Source: Spirochaetaceae bacterium (GTDB taxonomy: Bacteria; Spirochaetota; Spirochaetia; Treponematales; Breznakiellaceae). Taken from it: a DNA stretch of 15,300 nt. Below the pieces are notes generated by a model. It made no database searches. It had not been told where the DNA came from and saw only the letters and a program-made list of their open reading frames with translations. Both the position numbers and the translations under genes were made by a program. This document shows positions 6,084 through 15,179 of the stretch, piece by piece (the stretch's first letter is position 1; every line of letters begins with the position of its first letter). The stretch is taken from positions 1 through 15,300 of the forward strand of contig JAIRPH010000227.1 of NCBI GenBank assembly GCA_031257135.1. The letters are read 5' to 3'.

Positions 6084-7400
6084 ATGAGTTATATAAAAAA
6101 ATGTATGCCGAAGTTTGAAAAAATTGTTCAATATGTATTGATAACTTTGGAATTGTTCAACAAGCATGGTTTGGCGAATCACGCCGCCGCCGGAGCCTAC
6201 GGATTTTTGTTTTCTGCGGCGCCGGCATTGCTTATTGTTTCGTTCTTTGTGACTGAAACGCTTGAATCTTCCCCGGAAACTTCGGCGGCTCTTATCGGGC
6301 AGATGGGACTTTTGGGTAGCGTATTCGATATGCGCCAGTTGACCGTAACCTTTCTCGGCGCTTCAAAGCCGGGGATGGGAGGCTTGATTTCGATAGCCGG
6401 TCTGTTATGGACTGCTCGGGTATTTACGCTGTCTCTTCAGCGGGGATTAGGGGTGATCTTTCCCGATACGGATAAAATACATCCCGTCAAAAAGGCTCTG
6501 GTCTCTGCGGGAATTCAGGGCGCGCTCATTCTGTTTACCTTTATTGCGGTCCTTACTTCAGAGGCGGCTTTTCTTATGTACCATGTTATCGGCGTTGTTT
6601 CTACGCATCGGTTGATAAGGCTTTTCGCCGGGTTCATTCCTTTGATAGTCCTCGGTATGTTCATATTCGGGGTCTATATGCTCGTGCCTGCGCTTCCGCC
6701 GAAGCGGAAGGCGGCGTTTCAGGGCGCGATATTTTGTCTTGTCTGCAATATCCTTATTCTTGAAGGCTCCCGGTTTATGTTTAATCCGGCAAAGTATAAT
6801 ATTATATACGGGACTTTGGGGAATCTCTTTATTTTACTGGCTGACGTCTACTTTTTTTTCATCATCTTTTTTTGGGGCGCGGAACTGACGTTTGTGATAC
6901 ACTATTTCGACGCGTTGATTATTTCACGGTTTATTAAGAATCATTCGGAAATTGCCCCGAACAAGAGCCGGTTTGAACGCCGTTTTTTCATGTCAACCGC
7001 CGGACGGCTGAAGACCTATCTTCGGACATACCCAAAGGGGAACGCCGTGTTTCACAAAGGAGATAAAACCGGGGAAGTATATTATATCCTTTCCGGCGAA
7101 GCTGAAGTATATCTGGAAGAAACCGTCATGCTTACCTTGATAAAACCGGGGAATTTTTTCGGCGAAATGGGGCATCTTCTTGCGGAAGGCCGAAGCGCGA
7201 CCATCAAGGCTCGCGAGGAATTACAGGTTCTCGTCATGCCTCCTGATCTTTTCCATGAAGTTCTGAAGAATAATACCGAAGCGGATCAGAAAGTTATCGA
7301 AATTCTTTCGCAACGTCTGAAGGATGTAAATGAAAAACTTATAGCCGCGAAGCGGGCTGTTTTATCAGATTCCAAAACCGCGGAGGAAGGGGAGCCGTGA
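6084..7400 (+). CDS. YihY/BrkB-family membrane protein fused to a cyclic-nucleotide-binding domain
   Basis: 438 residues. About 12-285 form a YihY/BrkB (UPF0761) membrane domain with around six hydrophobic segments (near 36-56, 98-116, 141-168, 180-201, 211-228 and 247-276) and the family-typical loop LLWTARVFTLSLQRGLGVIF (107-126). About 305-415 form a cyclic-nucleotide-binding domain: beta-rich YILSGEAEVYLEE, then the phosphate-binding cassette FGEMGHLLAEGRSAT (359-373) with the key Glu361 and Arg370 in place. A short charged helix follows. The molecular activity of BrkB proteins is not settled; the binding domain suggests that a cyclic nucleotide, or another ligand of that fold, controls it from the cytoplasmic side. 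Starts at ATG 6084 or ATG 6105 are both possible and neither has a Shine-Dalgarno. The gene diverges from the helicase, and its 3' end overlaps the convergent pseudouridine synthase gene by 62 bp. Confidence 0.88.
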   Translation: MSYIKKCMPKFEKIVQYVLITLELFNKHGLANHAAAGAYGFLFSAAPALLIVSFFVTETLESSPETSAALIGQMGLLGSVFDMRQLTVTFLGASKPGMGGLISIAGLLWTARVFTLSLQRGLGVIFPDTDKIHPVKKALVSAGIQGALILFTFIAVLTSEAAFLMYHVIGVVSTHRLIRLFAGFIPLIVLGMFIFGVYMLVPALPPKRKAAFQGAIFCLVCNILILEGSRFMFNPAKYNIIYGTLGNLFILLADVYFFFIIFFWGAELTFVIHYFDALIISRFIKNHSEIAPNKSRFERRFFMSTAGRLKTYLRTYPKGNAVFHKGDKTGEVYYILSGEAEVYLEETVMLTLIKPGNFFGEMGHLLAEGRSATIKAREELQVLVMPPDLFHEVLKNNTEADQKVIEILSQRLKDVNEKLIAAKRAVLSDSKTAEEGEP

Positions 7401-8247
7401 AGGTCCGCGGTTCCGGGTCTTCAGGCAGACGCACGGTGAGATTCTTGGCGTGAAGCATAAGGCTTAGACCCTCGGACGCCCCGTAGATAGGGTCTCCAAG
7501 AATAGGATGCCCCAGATGGCGCAGATGTACCCGCAACTGGTGAGTACGTCCGGTTTTCGGACGGAGAAGAATCAGCGCGCGATCTTCCCAAGCGCGGAGT
7601 ACCCGGTATAGGGTCAGCGCGATTTTGCCGTTATCCGCGGAAACCGTAAACCGTTTCCGGTCCCGAGGGTCTCTGGCTATGAGGGTCTCGATACGTCCGG
7701 CGGATTCCGGAGGCGTCCCTTTCACGATAGCGATGTACGTTTTCCGTACCTGCCTCTGCTTGAACTGCTCCGCAAGAAAGCGCAGGGCTTCGTCATCGTA
7801 GGCCGCGATAATCACGCCGGAAGTATCCTTGTCAAGGCGATGCACAATGCCCGGTCTGAAGGCTTCGCCCGCGTCCAGTCCGCCCTGCCGGAGCCGTCTG
7901 AACAAAAGCGCATTGGCTAAAGTCCCTCGGCGGTTTCCCGCTCCCGGATGGACTACGATGCCTTGGTCTTTGTCTACTACTACCACCCGGGAGTCTTCGT
8001 AAAGTATCCGCAAGGGCAGATTTTCCGGGATTAGGCTGGCAGGTTCCGGGTCTGCCCAGGTCAGTTCCAGCGCGTCTCCGCTTTTCAGAATCCGAGAGAC
8101 TTTTACTGCCTTGCCGTTGAGCCGGGCAGTAAGCGTCCGGGCTTTAACCTGAGAGCGCGTCAGGATTTTGAGATGCTCCGCTATATACCTATCGAGTCTG
8201 AGTCCGGGCGGAAGTCCCTCCGCTACTACGCAGGAATATTGAGCCAT
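7339..8247 (-). CDS. rluD: RluA/RluD-family 23S rRNA pseudouridine synthase
   Basis: 302 residues. An N-terminal S4-like RNA-binding domain (about 15-65, LRLDRYIAEHL...RSQVKA...LNGKAVK) precedes the catalytic domain. The catalytic motif HRLDKDTSG is at 136-144 with Asp139 as the nucleophile, preceded by VVHPGAGN (98-105). Further on is the KTGRTHQLRVHL...GHPILGDPIYG block that is typical of the family. RluD modifies uridines in helix 69 of 23S rRNA; RluC and RluA share the fold, so the exact target is inferred. The ATG at 8247 directly follows the TGA of the upstream membrane-protein gene with no spacer, and no strong Shine-Dalgarno is present, which points to translational coupling. Its final 20 or so codons (FWNLIKQPASRL end) are encoded antisense to the end of the BrkB fusion gene. 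Confidence 0.92.
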   Translation of the reverse strand: MAQYSCVVAEGLPPGLRLDRYIAEHLKILTRSQVKARTLTARLNGKAVKVSRILKSGDALELTWADPEPASLIPENLPLRILYEDSRVVVVDKDQGIVVHPGAGNRRGTLANALLFRRLRQGGLDAGEAFRPGIVHRLDKDTSGVIIAAYDDEALRFLAEQFKQRQVRKTYIAIVKGTPPESAGRIETLIARDPRDRKRFTVSADNGKIALTLYRVLRAWEDRALILLRPKTGRTHQLRVHLRHLGHPILGDPIYGASEGLSLMLHAKNLTVRLPEDPEPRTFTAPLPPRFWNLIKQPASRL

Positions 8248-8700
8248 TCACGGCGTCCCGGCGTCTGCGGCGGTTTCCTGAAGGGGCTTTCGGATGATAA
8301 TCGGCGTTCCTTCGGGCAGGGTCTCGGTCTGCTGTTGCTTGCGCCGTTTATGCTGAACAATGAGATAATCCGCTAAGGCTACCAGCACAGACCCGGCCGC
8401 CGCCGCGCTTATGGTGATTATCAACTCATCCTTACTCTTCTCGGCAGTACCGAACAGAGGAGCGTACCGGGAATCCATACTATGAGAAAAAAATCGGACG
8501 GAATCCACGACAAGCCCGGCGAACAGCATAGTCAGCGGAAAGGAGCCGAACGCTACTATATCAGCCCGTCTCAAGTCCTTCACCCATTGGGGAAACTTCG
8601 GCGCCTCAATCGCAGAGGCTGAAGTTGAGGCGTTTTGGGCGTAGACCGCGCTATCGGCAATCAACAGCCAGATCAAAAAAATACATCTGTTTTTAGACAC
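8248..8700 (-). CDS. Small exported membrane protein of unknown function, probably spirochaete-conserved
   Basis: 150 residues. A signal peptide is evident (hydrophobic IFLIWLLIADSAV, likely cleavage after AVYA near residue 21). Two further hydrophobic segments lie at about 48-68 (IVAFGSFPLTMLFAGLVV) and 93-115 (LIITISAAAAGSVLVALADYL), followed by a basic stretch HKRRKQQQ and a hydrophilic tail. The segment LRRADIVAFGSFPLTM resembles proteins I associate with treponemes, but I assign no function. Translation starts at GTG 8700, supported by AAGGAAG about 7 nt upstream. It ends TGA directly against the ATG of the pseudouridine synthase, so the two are likely co-translated, and it begins 31 bp after the lipoprotein gene. 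Confidence 0.75.
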   Translation of the reverse strand: MSKNRCIFLIWLLIADSAVYAQNASTSASAIEAPKFPQWVKDLRRADIVAFGSFPLTMLFAGLVVDSVRFFSHSMDSRYAPLFGTAEKSKDELIITISAAAAGSVLVALADYLIVQHKRRKQQQTETLPEGTPIIIRKPLQETAADAGTP

Positions 8701-8731
8701 TATTTTTCTTCCTTAAAGATAAATTTGTATG

Positions 8732-9010
8732 CTATTTTTCGATAGAAATCACAATCGCATTCGCGCCGATAATATCGATTTTTCTGCCTTCTTCCAACAC
8801 AATCGTTATACTTCCTGACTTAGAGTCGCCGGAAATATACGCCTTGCCCTCATAGGCATAGAGTTTTTCACCGGTATACGCGTTATAAACCGTTATCTCT
8901 CGATTCAAGCCTCCGAAATTAGAGGAAATATTCTTCATACTTTGTTTCATTCCCATAGTGCAGGAAGAACAAAGCAAACCTGCCAACAGGATACCGAAAA
9001 TATTTTTCAT
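8732..9010 (-). CDS. Small lipoprotein, DUF5052-like
   Basis: 92 residues. A short lipoprotein signal peptide, MKNIFGILLAGLLCSSC, puts a likely lipidated Cys at 17 (Cys14 is an alternative). The mature part is a small beta-rich domain with GGLNREITVYNAYTGEKL, then YEGKAYI and a final IDIIGANAIVIS, which resembles the small DUF5052-type lipoproteins found in Firmicutes and phages. That resemblance is from memory and would need a profile search. It probably sits on a membrane facing the periplasm or surface; the function is unknown. The ATG at 9010 has TAGGAG 7-8 nt upstream. By eye it is more AT-rich than the macroglobulin and pseudouridine synthase genes, as is the nitroreductase gene 34 bp upstream on the same strand. 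Confidence 0.75.
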   Translation of the reverse strand: MKNIFGILLAGLLCSSCTMGMKQSMKNISSNFGGLNREITVYNAYTGEKLYAYEGKAYISGDSKSGSITIVLEEGRKIDIIGANAIVISIEK

Positions 9011-9044
9011 TAGTATACTCCTATATGTTTAGAACAGCTATTCT

Positions 9045-9638
9045 TTATTTCCATTCGACTATAGCATCTATTCTCTTTCTAGCCCGCGGGAACGGCGTTT
9101 CATTGGGGTATCCCAATGAAACCGCCGCAATAATTTGCTGTTCTGTGTTTAACCAGGTACGCAATTCATGGTACGCAAAATATATATCGCAAATCCATAA
9201 ACTTCCTATGCCGTATTCGAGCGCCGCCAGCAGTATATTTTGAATTGACGCTCCAATAGACTGAATGTTTGCCATTTCAAACAGCTTTTCTTCGGCGGTT
9301 TGATTAAGTAAAAAGACGTTTTCAGTATTTATAACAAACAGCGTAACCGGCGCTTCTTCCATAATTTTCACCGTATGTTCCGCTGATGAGATATACTGCT
9401 TGAAATTAGGCAGTAATCCAGCGCCGGACTTTTCATGTTCAAGCCCTGATTTTATTATGGATATCATATCGTGTTTACGTTCATTTGCTATGACGATAAA
9501 TTTCCAGGGCTGTCTGTTTTTTGCCGACGGCGCTGACATACCGGCGGTAAGTATCTTTTCAAGAATAGCTCTGTCAATATCTTTTTCAAGAAACGTTCTG
9601 ATGCTTCTTCTATTTACTATTGCGTCAATTATGTTCAT
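9045..9638 (-). CDS. Nitroreductase-family flavoprotein
   Basis: 197 residues, the normal length of the family. FMN-binding elements are visible: NRRSIRTF at 9-16, SAPSAKNRQPWKF at 35-47, the helix and strand SIGASIQNILLAALEYGIG...LWI (127-149), and SLGYPNETP (174-182) followed by a basic ARKRID. Such enzymes are dimeric and use NAD(P)H to reduce nitro compounds, quinones or flavins, or serve in other FMN-dependent redox steps; the substrate cannot be read from the sequence. The ATG at 9638 has GAGGG about 9 nt upstream and lies 18 bp after the macroglobulin stop, so it may be read from the same transcript. Its base composition by eye is close to 40-42% GC against mid-50s in the macroglobulin gene, so recent acquisition is possible. 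Confidence 0.9.
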   Translation of the reverse strand: MNIIDAIVNRRSIRTFLEKDIDRAILEKILTAGMSAPSAKNRQPWKFIVIANERKHDMISIIKSGLEHEKSGAGLLPNFKQYISSAEHTVKIMEEAPVTLFVINTENVFLLNQTAEEKLFEMANIQSIGASIQNILLAALEYGIGSLWICDIYFAYHELRTWLNTEQQIIAAVSLGYPNETPFPRARKRIDAIVEWK

Positions 9639-9656
9639 AAAGAATATCCCTCAAAC

Positions 9657-12600
9657 CTATTCGGCGGGGCGTCCCGGAATTACCGCCCGGATAGATTCGT
9701 CATACATCGCGTAGGCGTGAACAGCGGGCGTAAAGTATGAACCGCTGTACGCCTTGTTTACCCGGAAACTAATGCTTTTACTTTCTCCCCGCTGTAAATC
9801 GAAATAGGTCATAATTCTGTCGTCCCGGATGTCTTGATAGTTTATCTTCCCGGAATCCGCGGAACCGGTCAAACGAGCGTTGAGAATCTCCCAAGACGCA
9901 GGAAGCGCGTGTACCAAAGCTATCTCTTTTACCTCAGCGGAACTCCGGTTGCTGACGGCGACGCGCGCTTCCATATCTTCTCCTACGGGTACGCCGGCTG
10001 GATTAACTTGTCCGCCTGAAAGATTGTAATACTGCACGTTCAGCGTAAGCCCGGACTGCATCGCAGGCTCAGAACCTTCCTCCGGCAATCCCCGGGCGGT
10101 AATCCGCGCGTAAACCTGAACAGCGGAACTGTTCTTTATGGCGATACTGGGCTTATCGGACAGCGCGCCGAGAGAAACCTGCATTATCGGCTCCGTAAAA
10201 GATACCCTTCTCGTTACGGTTCCAACCGTATATTCCAGCTCCGCGGAGATATTGTCGGCGGTAAGAAAGGGAAGAACCGCGATAAGCGCGTACGCGGTTT
10301 CCTGCGTGGAAAGCCATTTGTCAGAAGACAGGGTTCCGGCAATATCTTCAAGCAGTCGCCGAGTTTGATTCCATTCGCCCATAAGGGAAAGGATTTCAAG
10401 AATCATAGCCTTATCCCGAAGAGCGGAGCCGAACGTTCCCGCAAGCTCCCGATAAGCCGCAACCGTTTGAGACAGCGATGCTATCATACTGCGGGCCGCG
10501 TCCCGCTGTCCCGCGTACCAATACGCTCCGGCAAGCCGCCATACCGCTGTTTCAGGCAGATTCGCCCGTTCCCGCAAGCGGTTCATCGATCCGATGTCCG
10601 GGTTTCCCGATAACGCCAAAGTATACAGCCGGTACGCCTGCGTGAGCGCATCCGCCTGAGAACCGGTTCCAGCCCAAGCAACCGCCTTGTTCCGCTGAAA
10701 ATCAGCCCACTTCTTCAGCAGAGTCTGCGGGACGGCGTAGCCCGCCTTCCGCGCCGCAATAAGAAAATGCCCCGCGTAAGCCGTTCCCCATTCGTGAGCT
10801 TCGCCGCTTCCCGGCCAGTACGAAAACCCGCCGTTATAGGTCTGAAACGACGCTATCCGGGCTATGCCTGCAACGACATTTTCTCTGACCGCCCGCAGGC
10901 TATCGCCGCTCAATGGGACGGCTTTATCGAGAAACAGTTGCGGAAAGGCTCCGCTTGCCGTCTGCTCGATGCACCCGTGAGGATAGGCTATTAAATACCC
11001 TAACCGGTTTTCAAGGTTAAGCGGAGGTATTCGAGAAAACTCCAGCGATACCGTATTAGTTCCGGGTTTTCCCGGGAGATCAACGGTTTTATTCCAAACC
11101 GCCCCGGGAGCGACCGCCTGAGTATACGCGGCAGTTACCGGCAACGCGGTAGACCGGACTTCCAGATTGACCGTATTGCTTGCGTCGGCGAGTCTCGGGG
11201 ATGCCGCGCGTATTACTATCCGCGCGCTTCCCGGCAGACTTCCTGCTTTGGCGCGGAACTCGACGGTTTTATCTCCGGGCTTATCGAAAACGACATCCGC
11301 AGAATTACTGTCTCCGGGCAGGCTTTGCAGATTCCCTTCAAAACTGACGCTCACGCGGACTGTCCGGTTTCCTTCCTGATAAGAAAATACCGATACCGGA
11401 ATAACGGCTTCGTCATTCGGAGAGAGGGTTCGCGGAACTGTTCCTAAAACCATTAAATCGCTTTTCACCTGCACTGACTGTTCCGCGACGCCGTAAGCCG
11501 GCGGATTCCGGTCGGTTGCTCCGGCCACTACCATAATGCGTACCGCGCCGACATATTCGCCTATCTCAAAAGTTTCGACCCGTTCTTCCCCCGGAGCGAG
11601 CTGACGAGGCTCGAAATACGCGACTACCGGCTCGAACCGCTTGGGACGTTCTCCGCTTTGTCCGCCGTTATCGCTACCGCCGATTCCGAGAAGGGTTTCC
11701 AGCTTTCCCGAATACGCGCTCATAACCGCGGAGTAGCCATCCCAAGATTTGAGAAAAGACGCCTCTTTCCGGTAAAACTCGGCGTGAGGATTAGGCATTG
11801 AATACCGGGTAAGTCCCAGCAAACCTTCGTCTACGGCTACCGCGGTATAGGTCATGCTTCGTCCCTGAGCTTCCTTGACCGTAAAAGAAACCCTAGAACG
11901 AGGCTCCCAAACCGGCGGAGCCGTAATTTTAGGCTGAAGACGAGTCGCCGCGTCTTGAACGGCAACAGGAATAATGCCGTACAGACGTATGGGAAGATCG
12001 TTTGCGGTCTGCAAATGCTGTTGAAGCAACGTGATATGAACGTAGATGTTCGGGGTCATATCAGCGTCCGCCTGAAATTCATAGCGCGTTGTCTTGTCCG
12101 CGCAGGGCATCCATTCTTGCTTGATGATCTCGCCGGCTTTCTCAAGGGATACCAATGCAACCGTATTTCTGTTTGAAGGGAACGAGATAGCGATTGTTTC
12201 TCCGGCATTGTAGGTTTGCTTTTCCGCGGAGAGATTCAGAGAGAACGCCGCTCCCTGAGGACTTCCGGAAGAGCGTCCCGCCCAGCCGGGACAATCTAGG
12301 TATGCAATCGAAGACGCGCTGTGACCGCCGTTTTTATCGGCTATTATAACAAGATACCGCCCCCACGAAGGATAATTAACCCGAAACTTCCACTGTCCTT
12401 TGCCGTTGACGATTTTGACGGTTTCTTTCATAACCGGCGTTCTGGACATAGCGTTCGTAAAATCCGCTCCGTCTTCGCCGCCTTTTTCCCACCACCATCG
12501 CCAATGCATTTCGTACAGCGCGGCTTCGACTTCGACTTTGCCGGATATTGGTTTGCCTTCCGGGTCAAGCGCGACGATTTCCGCGGTGTGATCCGTATCG

Positions 12601-15173
12601 GTGAGGAGCATATTCCGGGCGGCGTCTCCCGGGGGCAGTTTTACGCCGATGTACCGCTGATACGGCGAAAAATCCATCGTTACCTGTTCCGACGAAAACG
12701 CCCCTGACGGCTCAAAGACTCTGGTCATAAACCGGGCGGAAAGTTTCCCCGGGACGTTTTTTCCCGGATCGATTTTCACCGCAAAAGCCGCGCGGCTTTG
12801 TGCGTCGAGGGTTCCGTCGAAGAGCTTCTGCCATTCGCTCCGGACTGATCGCGAAGGGTCTCTGAAACTGTAATCCTGATGAGTATCGAACTGCTTTGCA
12901 GTATCCGCGAACATTACCGAAACGTCCGCTTTCAGTCCGGGAGCCGGCGCGCCGTGAAGCCACGCGGCTTCGAGGGTCATAGACGCCGCCGCTGAATCGA
13001 GATACTTTTTCTCTCCTGAATCCAAGGTCATTTTGAGACGGTTCGGCATAATCGTTTCGATTTTCAGAGTTTTGTGAAACACTGAGCCGCCGACGCTGAC
13101 TCGGGCTGTCCAGTCGCCTGTGGGCGCGTTTTCTTTGGTTGCTACCGGTATGGAATAAAAGCCGCCGGTTGATTCGGTGAAGGCGCGGGTTTCCACGATT
13201 CTGCCTTGAGGGTCTTCCAGTTCAAAGACAACCGGATGATCCGCCGGCAAAGCGCGCTTGGCATCTGACAAGATGAAGGTAAGATAGACCGCGTCTCCGG
13301 GACGCCAAACCCCGCGTTCGGCGTATATAAAGCCTTTCACGCCGTCTCTTGCCCGCTCGCCGGATACGTCGAAGTGGCTTGTCGCTAAGGTTAAGGAATC
13401 GTTGAGTTTGAGAAACCCTCTGCCGGCTCTGCTTTTGACGAAGAGAAATGCCGGGGCGATCCCCGGAATCTGCGCTGAAACGATGCCGTCCCCGCCGGTT
13501 TTCGCGCTTTTCAGGGTTCGTCCCTGATAGTTGAGGAATTGCAGTTCCGCGCCTTCTTCGGGTTGAGCGGTTTTGAGATTGCTTACCGCGGCGAACCATG
13601 TTCCCGATTCAGCCCGTTTGACTAATATCCCAATATCGGACACGAGAATGTTTCTGCCTGCGGTTATGGTATGACCGGAAAAGGGCGCGTAAAACGCGGG
13701 ATGACACGGGTCTTGATAATACCGCCGCCATTCATAGGGATGATCATAGTAATCTTCGGCGTAATCCCAATTGCTGAACTCCCCGGTTTCGCCGGATAAA
13801 GGCGTCATATCGTCCGAGGGGAAGGTCAGATTTGAAAAGTCCCCGTGTTGGGCGGTACATTCATAGCGCACGTGCCGTTTCCGAAAGGTAACGCGGAGAT
13901 GAAACATACTGTCAGGATGCGCGCGGGCAAGCGCGGACAGATCAAGCCCTCGTCTGATCCAGCGGTTTTTATCGCTTTCAGCCCAGTCGAATTCAAAGGC
14001 TTGAGTCCATACCGGCGCGCCGACCCGGGTAAGCTCCCGCTGTCCATCGAGATTGTTTACTTGCAGAAACTGCGCCATATTTTCGCCGTAAATCTCGAAG
14101 GCTTCGATAATCGCCCCGGACACGTTTCTAGTTTCTATCGCCAATGCCGAGCCTTGACTGCTGGGCAGAATCACGCCCTGCCCGGCGAACCTGACTTGAG
14201 GCGGTTCCCATTGTTCGGCGATGATATACGTTACCTCTTGAAACAGGGGTGTTCCGTATATATCCGTCAAATCTTTAATGGTAAGGATCGCGCCGTCGGG
14301 AAATCCTGTGCCGCCGAAAATCTTGAGGATATTCTGTTCCGCTGAATACCGCAGGTCTCCGCCGGAAAGGGAAACAAAACCCCGCATATCCTGATTAGCC
14401 CGCAAAGGCGAAGAAAAGGCTACTTGAATCATATTATTTTCCGGCTGAGTTATGGACGAAACTTCAAACCGGGCAAGCGCAGGAATAGTCAGCGCGGTTT
14501 CGCCTTTTTCTTTCGAGTTAATCGGACTGCCGTTCCAGCTTATTTTTACGTTTTTTTCGGTTTGATCTCTGAGTATAGGCTGAAACGTGAAGTTGTGCTG
14601 AACATCTTGATGGGTCCATTCGGCGATTTTCACATCTTTACTCTGAATCAGGCGTTCTACTTTATCCGGGGGCGTATCTTTTTCCGTCGCGATTGAGCCG
14701 GATATGACGGCGTTTTTAGCCTCGTCCAGTTTGATCGGATCAAAGGCTACATTGAAAAGGACGCCTCTGGTTGCGAACTCGAATCTGAAGGGTTCCGGAA
14801 TTTCCGGGAGGGCTTGGCTTACAAAAACCGCGGGACTAATCGTTACCTGATACCGGGTATCTGGGGCGAAGGACTCTTCAGGGCTAAACCGGAGGGTATA
14901 ATCGTTTTCCCATGCGAGGGTTCCCTTTACCTTAGGCTGAATGACCAGAGCCTTTGAAGCCGGCGGTTTTGAGGTATCCTGCCCCAGAGCGAAAACGACT
15001 CGCACAGACTCGGTCGGCCCGATGACGCCCCCGGTGAAAGAATCCACGAAATAAGGCGAAGGCCCGGAAACTGCCGTATATTTCGTATTATCATGTATCA
15101 GCGAGCTTACAAATCCTATCGTCGATAGAACCGCCGCCGCCGTCCAGGGCAACCACAAGAGCCGTCTCTTCAT
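9657..15173 (-). CDS. Bacterial alpha-2-macroglobulin (YfhM-like) with thioester
   Basis: 1838 residues, longer than the about 1650 of E. coli YfhM. The N-terminus MKRRLLWLPWTAAAVLSTIG is a signal peptide or uncleaved anchor; it has no lipobox Cys, unlike the E. coli lipoprotein. A series of beta-sandwich macroglobulin domains follows, including the conserved block WDYAEDYYD...DPC...RNILVSDIGILVKR. An alpha-2-macroglobulin core has VDEGLL near 1113, a Gly/Ser-rich loop at about 1163-1180, then IGEYVGAVRIMVVAGATDR. The thioester motif PHGCIEQTASG is intact (Cys1401, Gln1404) and opens the helical thioester domain (GGFSYWPGSGEAHEWGTAYAGH). A C-terminal beta domain ends with HAYAMYDESIRAVIPG. 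These proteins are thought to trap attacking proteases in the periplasm covalently. The frame is open to 15266, but the start at 15173 is set by the signal sequence and promoter. No Shine-Dalgarno is present. Confidence 0.93.
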   Translation of the reverse strand: MKRRLLWLPWTAAAVLSTIGFVSSLIHDNTKYTAVSGPSPYFVDSFTGGVIGPTESVRVVFALGQDTSKPPASKALVIQPKVKGTLAWENDYTLRFSPEESFAPDTRYQVTISPAVFVSQALPEIPEPFRFEFATRGVLFNVAFDPIKLDEAKNAVISGSIATEKDTPPDKVERLIQSKDVKIAEWTHQDVQHNFTFQPILRDQTEKNVKISWNGSPINSKEKGETALTIPALARFEVSSITQPENNMIQVAFSSPLRANQDMRGFVSLSGGDLRYSAEQNILKIFGGTGFPDGAILTIKDLTDIYGTPLFQEVTYIIAEQWEPPQVRFAGQGVILPSSQGSALAIETRNVSGAIIEAFEIYGENMAQFLQVNNLDGQRELTRVGAPVWTQAFEFDWAESDKNRWIRRGLDLSALARAHPDSMFHLRVTFRKRHVRYECTAQHGDFSNLTFPSDDMTPLSGETGEFSNWDYAEDYYDHPYEWRRYYQDPCHPAFYAPFSGHTITAGRNILVSDIGILVKRAESGTWFAAVSNLKTAQPEEGAELQFLNYQGRTLKSAKTGGDGIVSAQIPGIAPAFLFVKSRAGRGFLKLNDSLTLATSHFDVSGERARDGVKGFIYAERGVWRPGDAVYLTFILSDAKRALPADHPVVFELEDPQGRIVETRAFTESTGGFYSIPVATKENAPTGDWTARVSVGGSVFHKTLKIETIMPNRLKMTLDSGEKKYLDSAAASMTLEAAWLHGAPAPGLKADVSVMFADTAKQFDTHQDYSFRDPSRSVRSEWQKLFDGTLDAQSRAAFAVKIDPGKNVPGKLSARFMTRVFEPSGAFSSEQVTMDFSPYQRYIGVKLPPGDAARNMLLTDTDHTAEIVALDPEGKPISGKVEVEAALYEMHWRWWWEKGGEDGADFTNAMSRTPVMKETVKIVNGKGQWKFRVNYPSWGRYLVIIADKNGGHSASSIAYLDCPGWAGRSSGSPQGAAFSLNLSAEKQTYNAGETIAISFPSNRNTVALVSLEKAGEIIKQEWMPCADKTTRYEFQADADMTPNIYVHITLLQQHLQTANDLPIRLYGIIPVAVQDAATRLQPKITAPPVWEPRSRVSFTVKEAQGRSMTYTAVAVDEGLLGLTRYSMPNPHAEFYRKEASFLKSWDGYSAVMSAYSGKLETLLGIGGSDNGGQSGERPKRFEPVVAYFEPRQLAPGEERVETFEIGEYVGAVRIMVVAGATDRNPPAYGVAEQSVQVKSDLMVLGTVPRTLSPNDEAVIPVSVFSYQEGNRTVRVSVSFEGNLQSLPGDSNSADVVFDKPGDKTVEFRAKAGSLPGSARIVIRAASPRLADASNTVNLEVRSTALPVTAAYTQAVAPGAVWNKTVDLPGKPGTNTVSLEFSRIPPLNLENRLGYLIAYPHGCIEQTASGAFPQLFLDKAVPLSGDSLRAVRENVVAGIARIASFQTYNGGFSYWPGSGEAHEWGTAYAGHFLIAARKAGYAVPQTLLKKWADFQRNKAVAWAGTGSQADALTQAYRLYTLALSGNPDIGSMNRLRERANLPETAVWRLAGAYWYAGQRDAARSMIASLSQTVAAYRELAGTFGSALRDKAMILEILSLMGEWNQTRRLLEDIAGTLSSDKWLSTQETAYALIAVLPFLTADNISAELEYTVGTVTRRVSFTEPIMQVSLGALSDKPSIAIKNSSAVQVYARITARGLPEEGSEPAMQSGLTLNVQYYNLSGGQVNPAGVPVGEDMEARVAVSNRSSAEVKEIALVHALPASWEILNARLTGSADSGKINYQDIRDDRIMTYFDLQRGESKSISFRVNKAYSGSYFTPAVHAYAMYDESIRAVIPGRPAE

Positions 15174-15179
15174 GGGTTT

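Noticed and set aside
5967..6182. 72-codon N-terminal extension of the helicase
   Set aside because: It is unlike DEAD-box N-termini, overlaps the divergent gene's start, and would push the Q motif inward.
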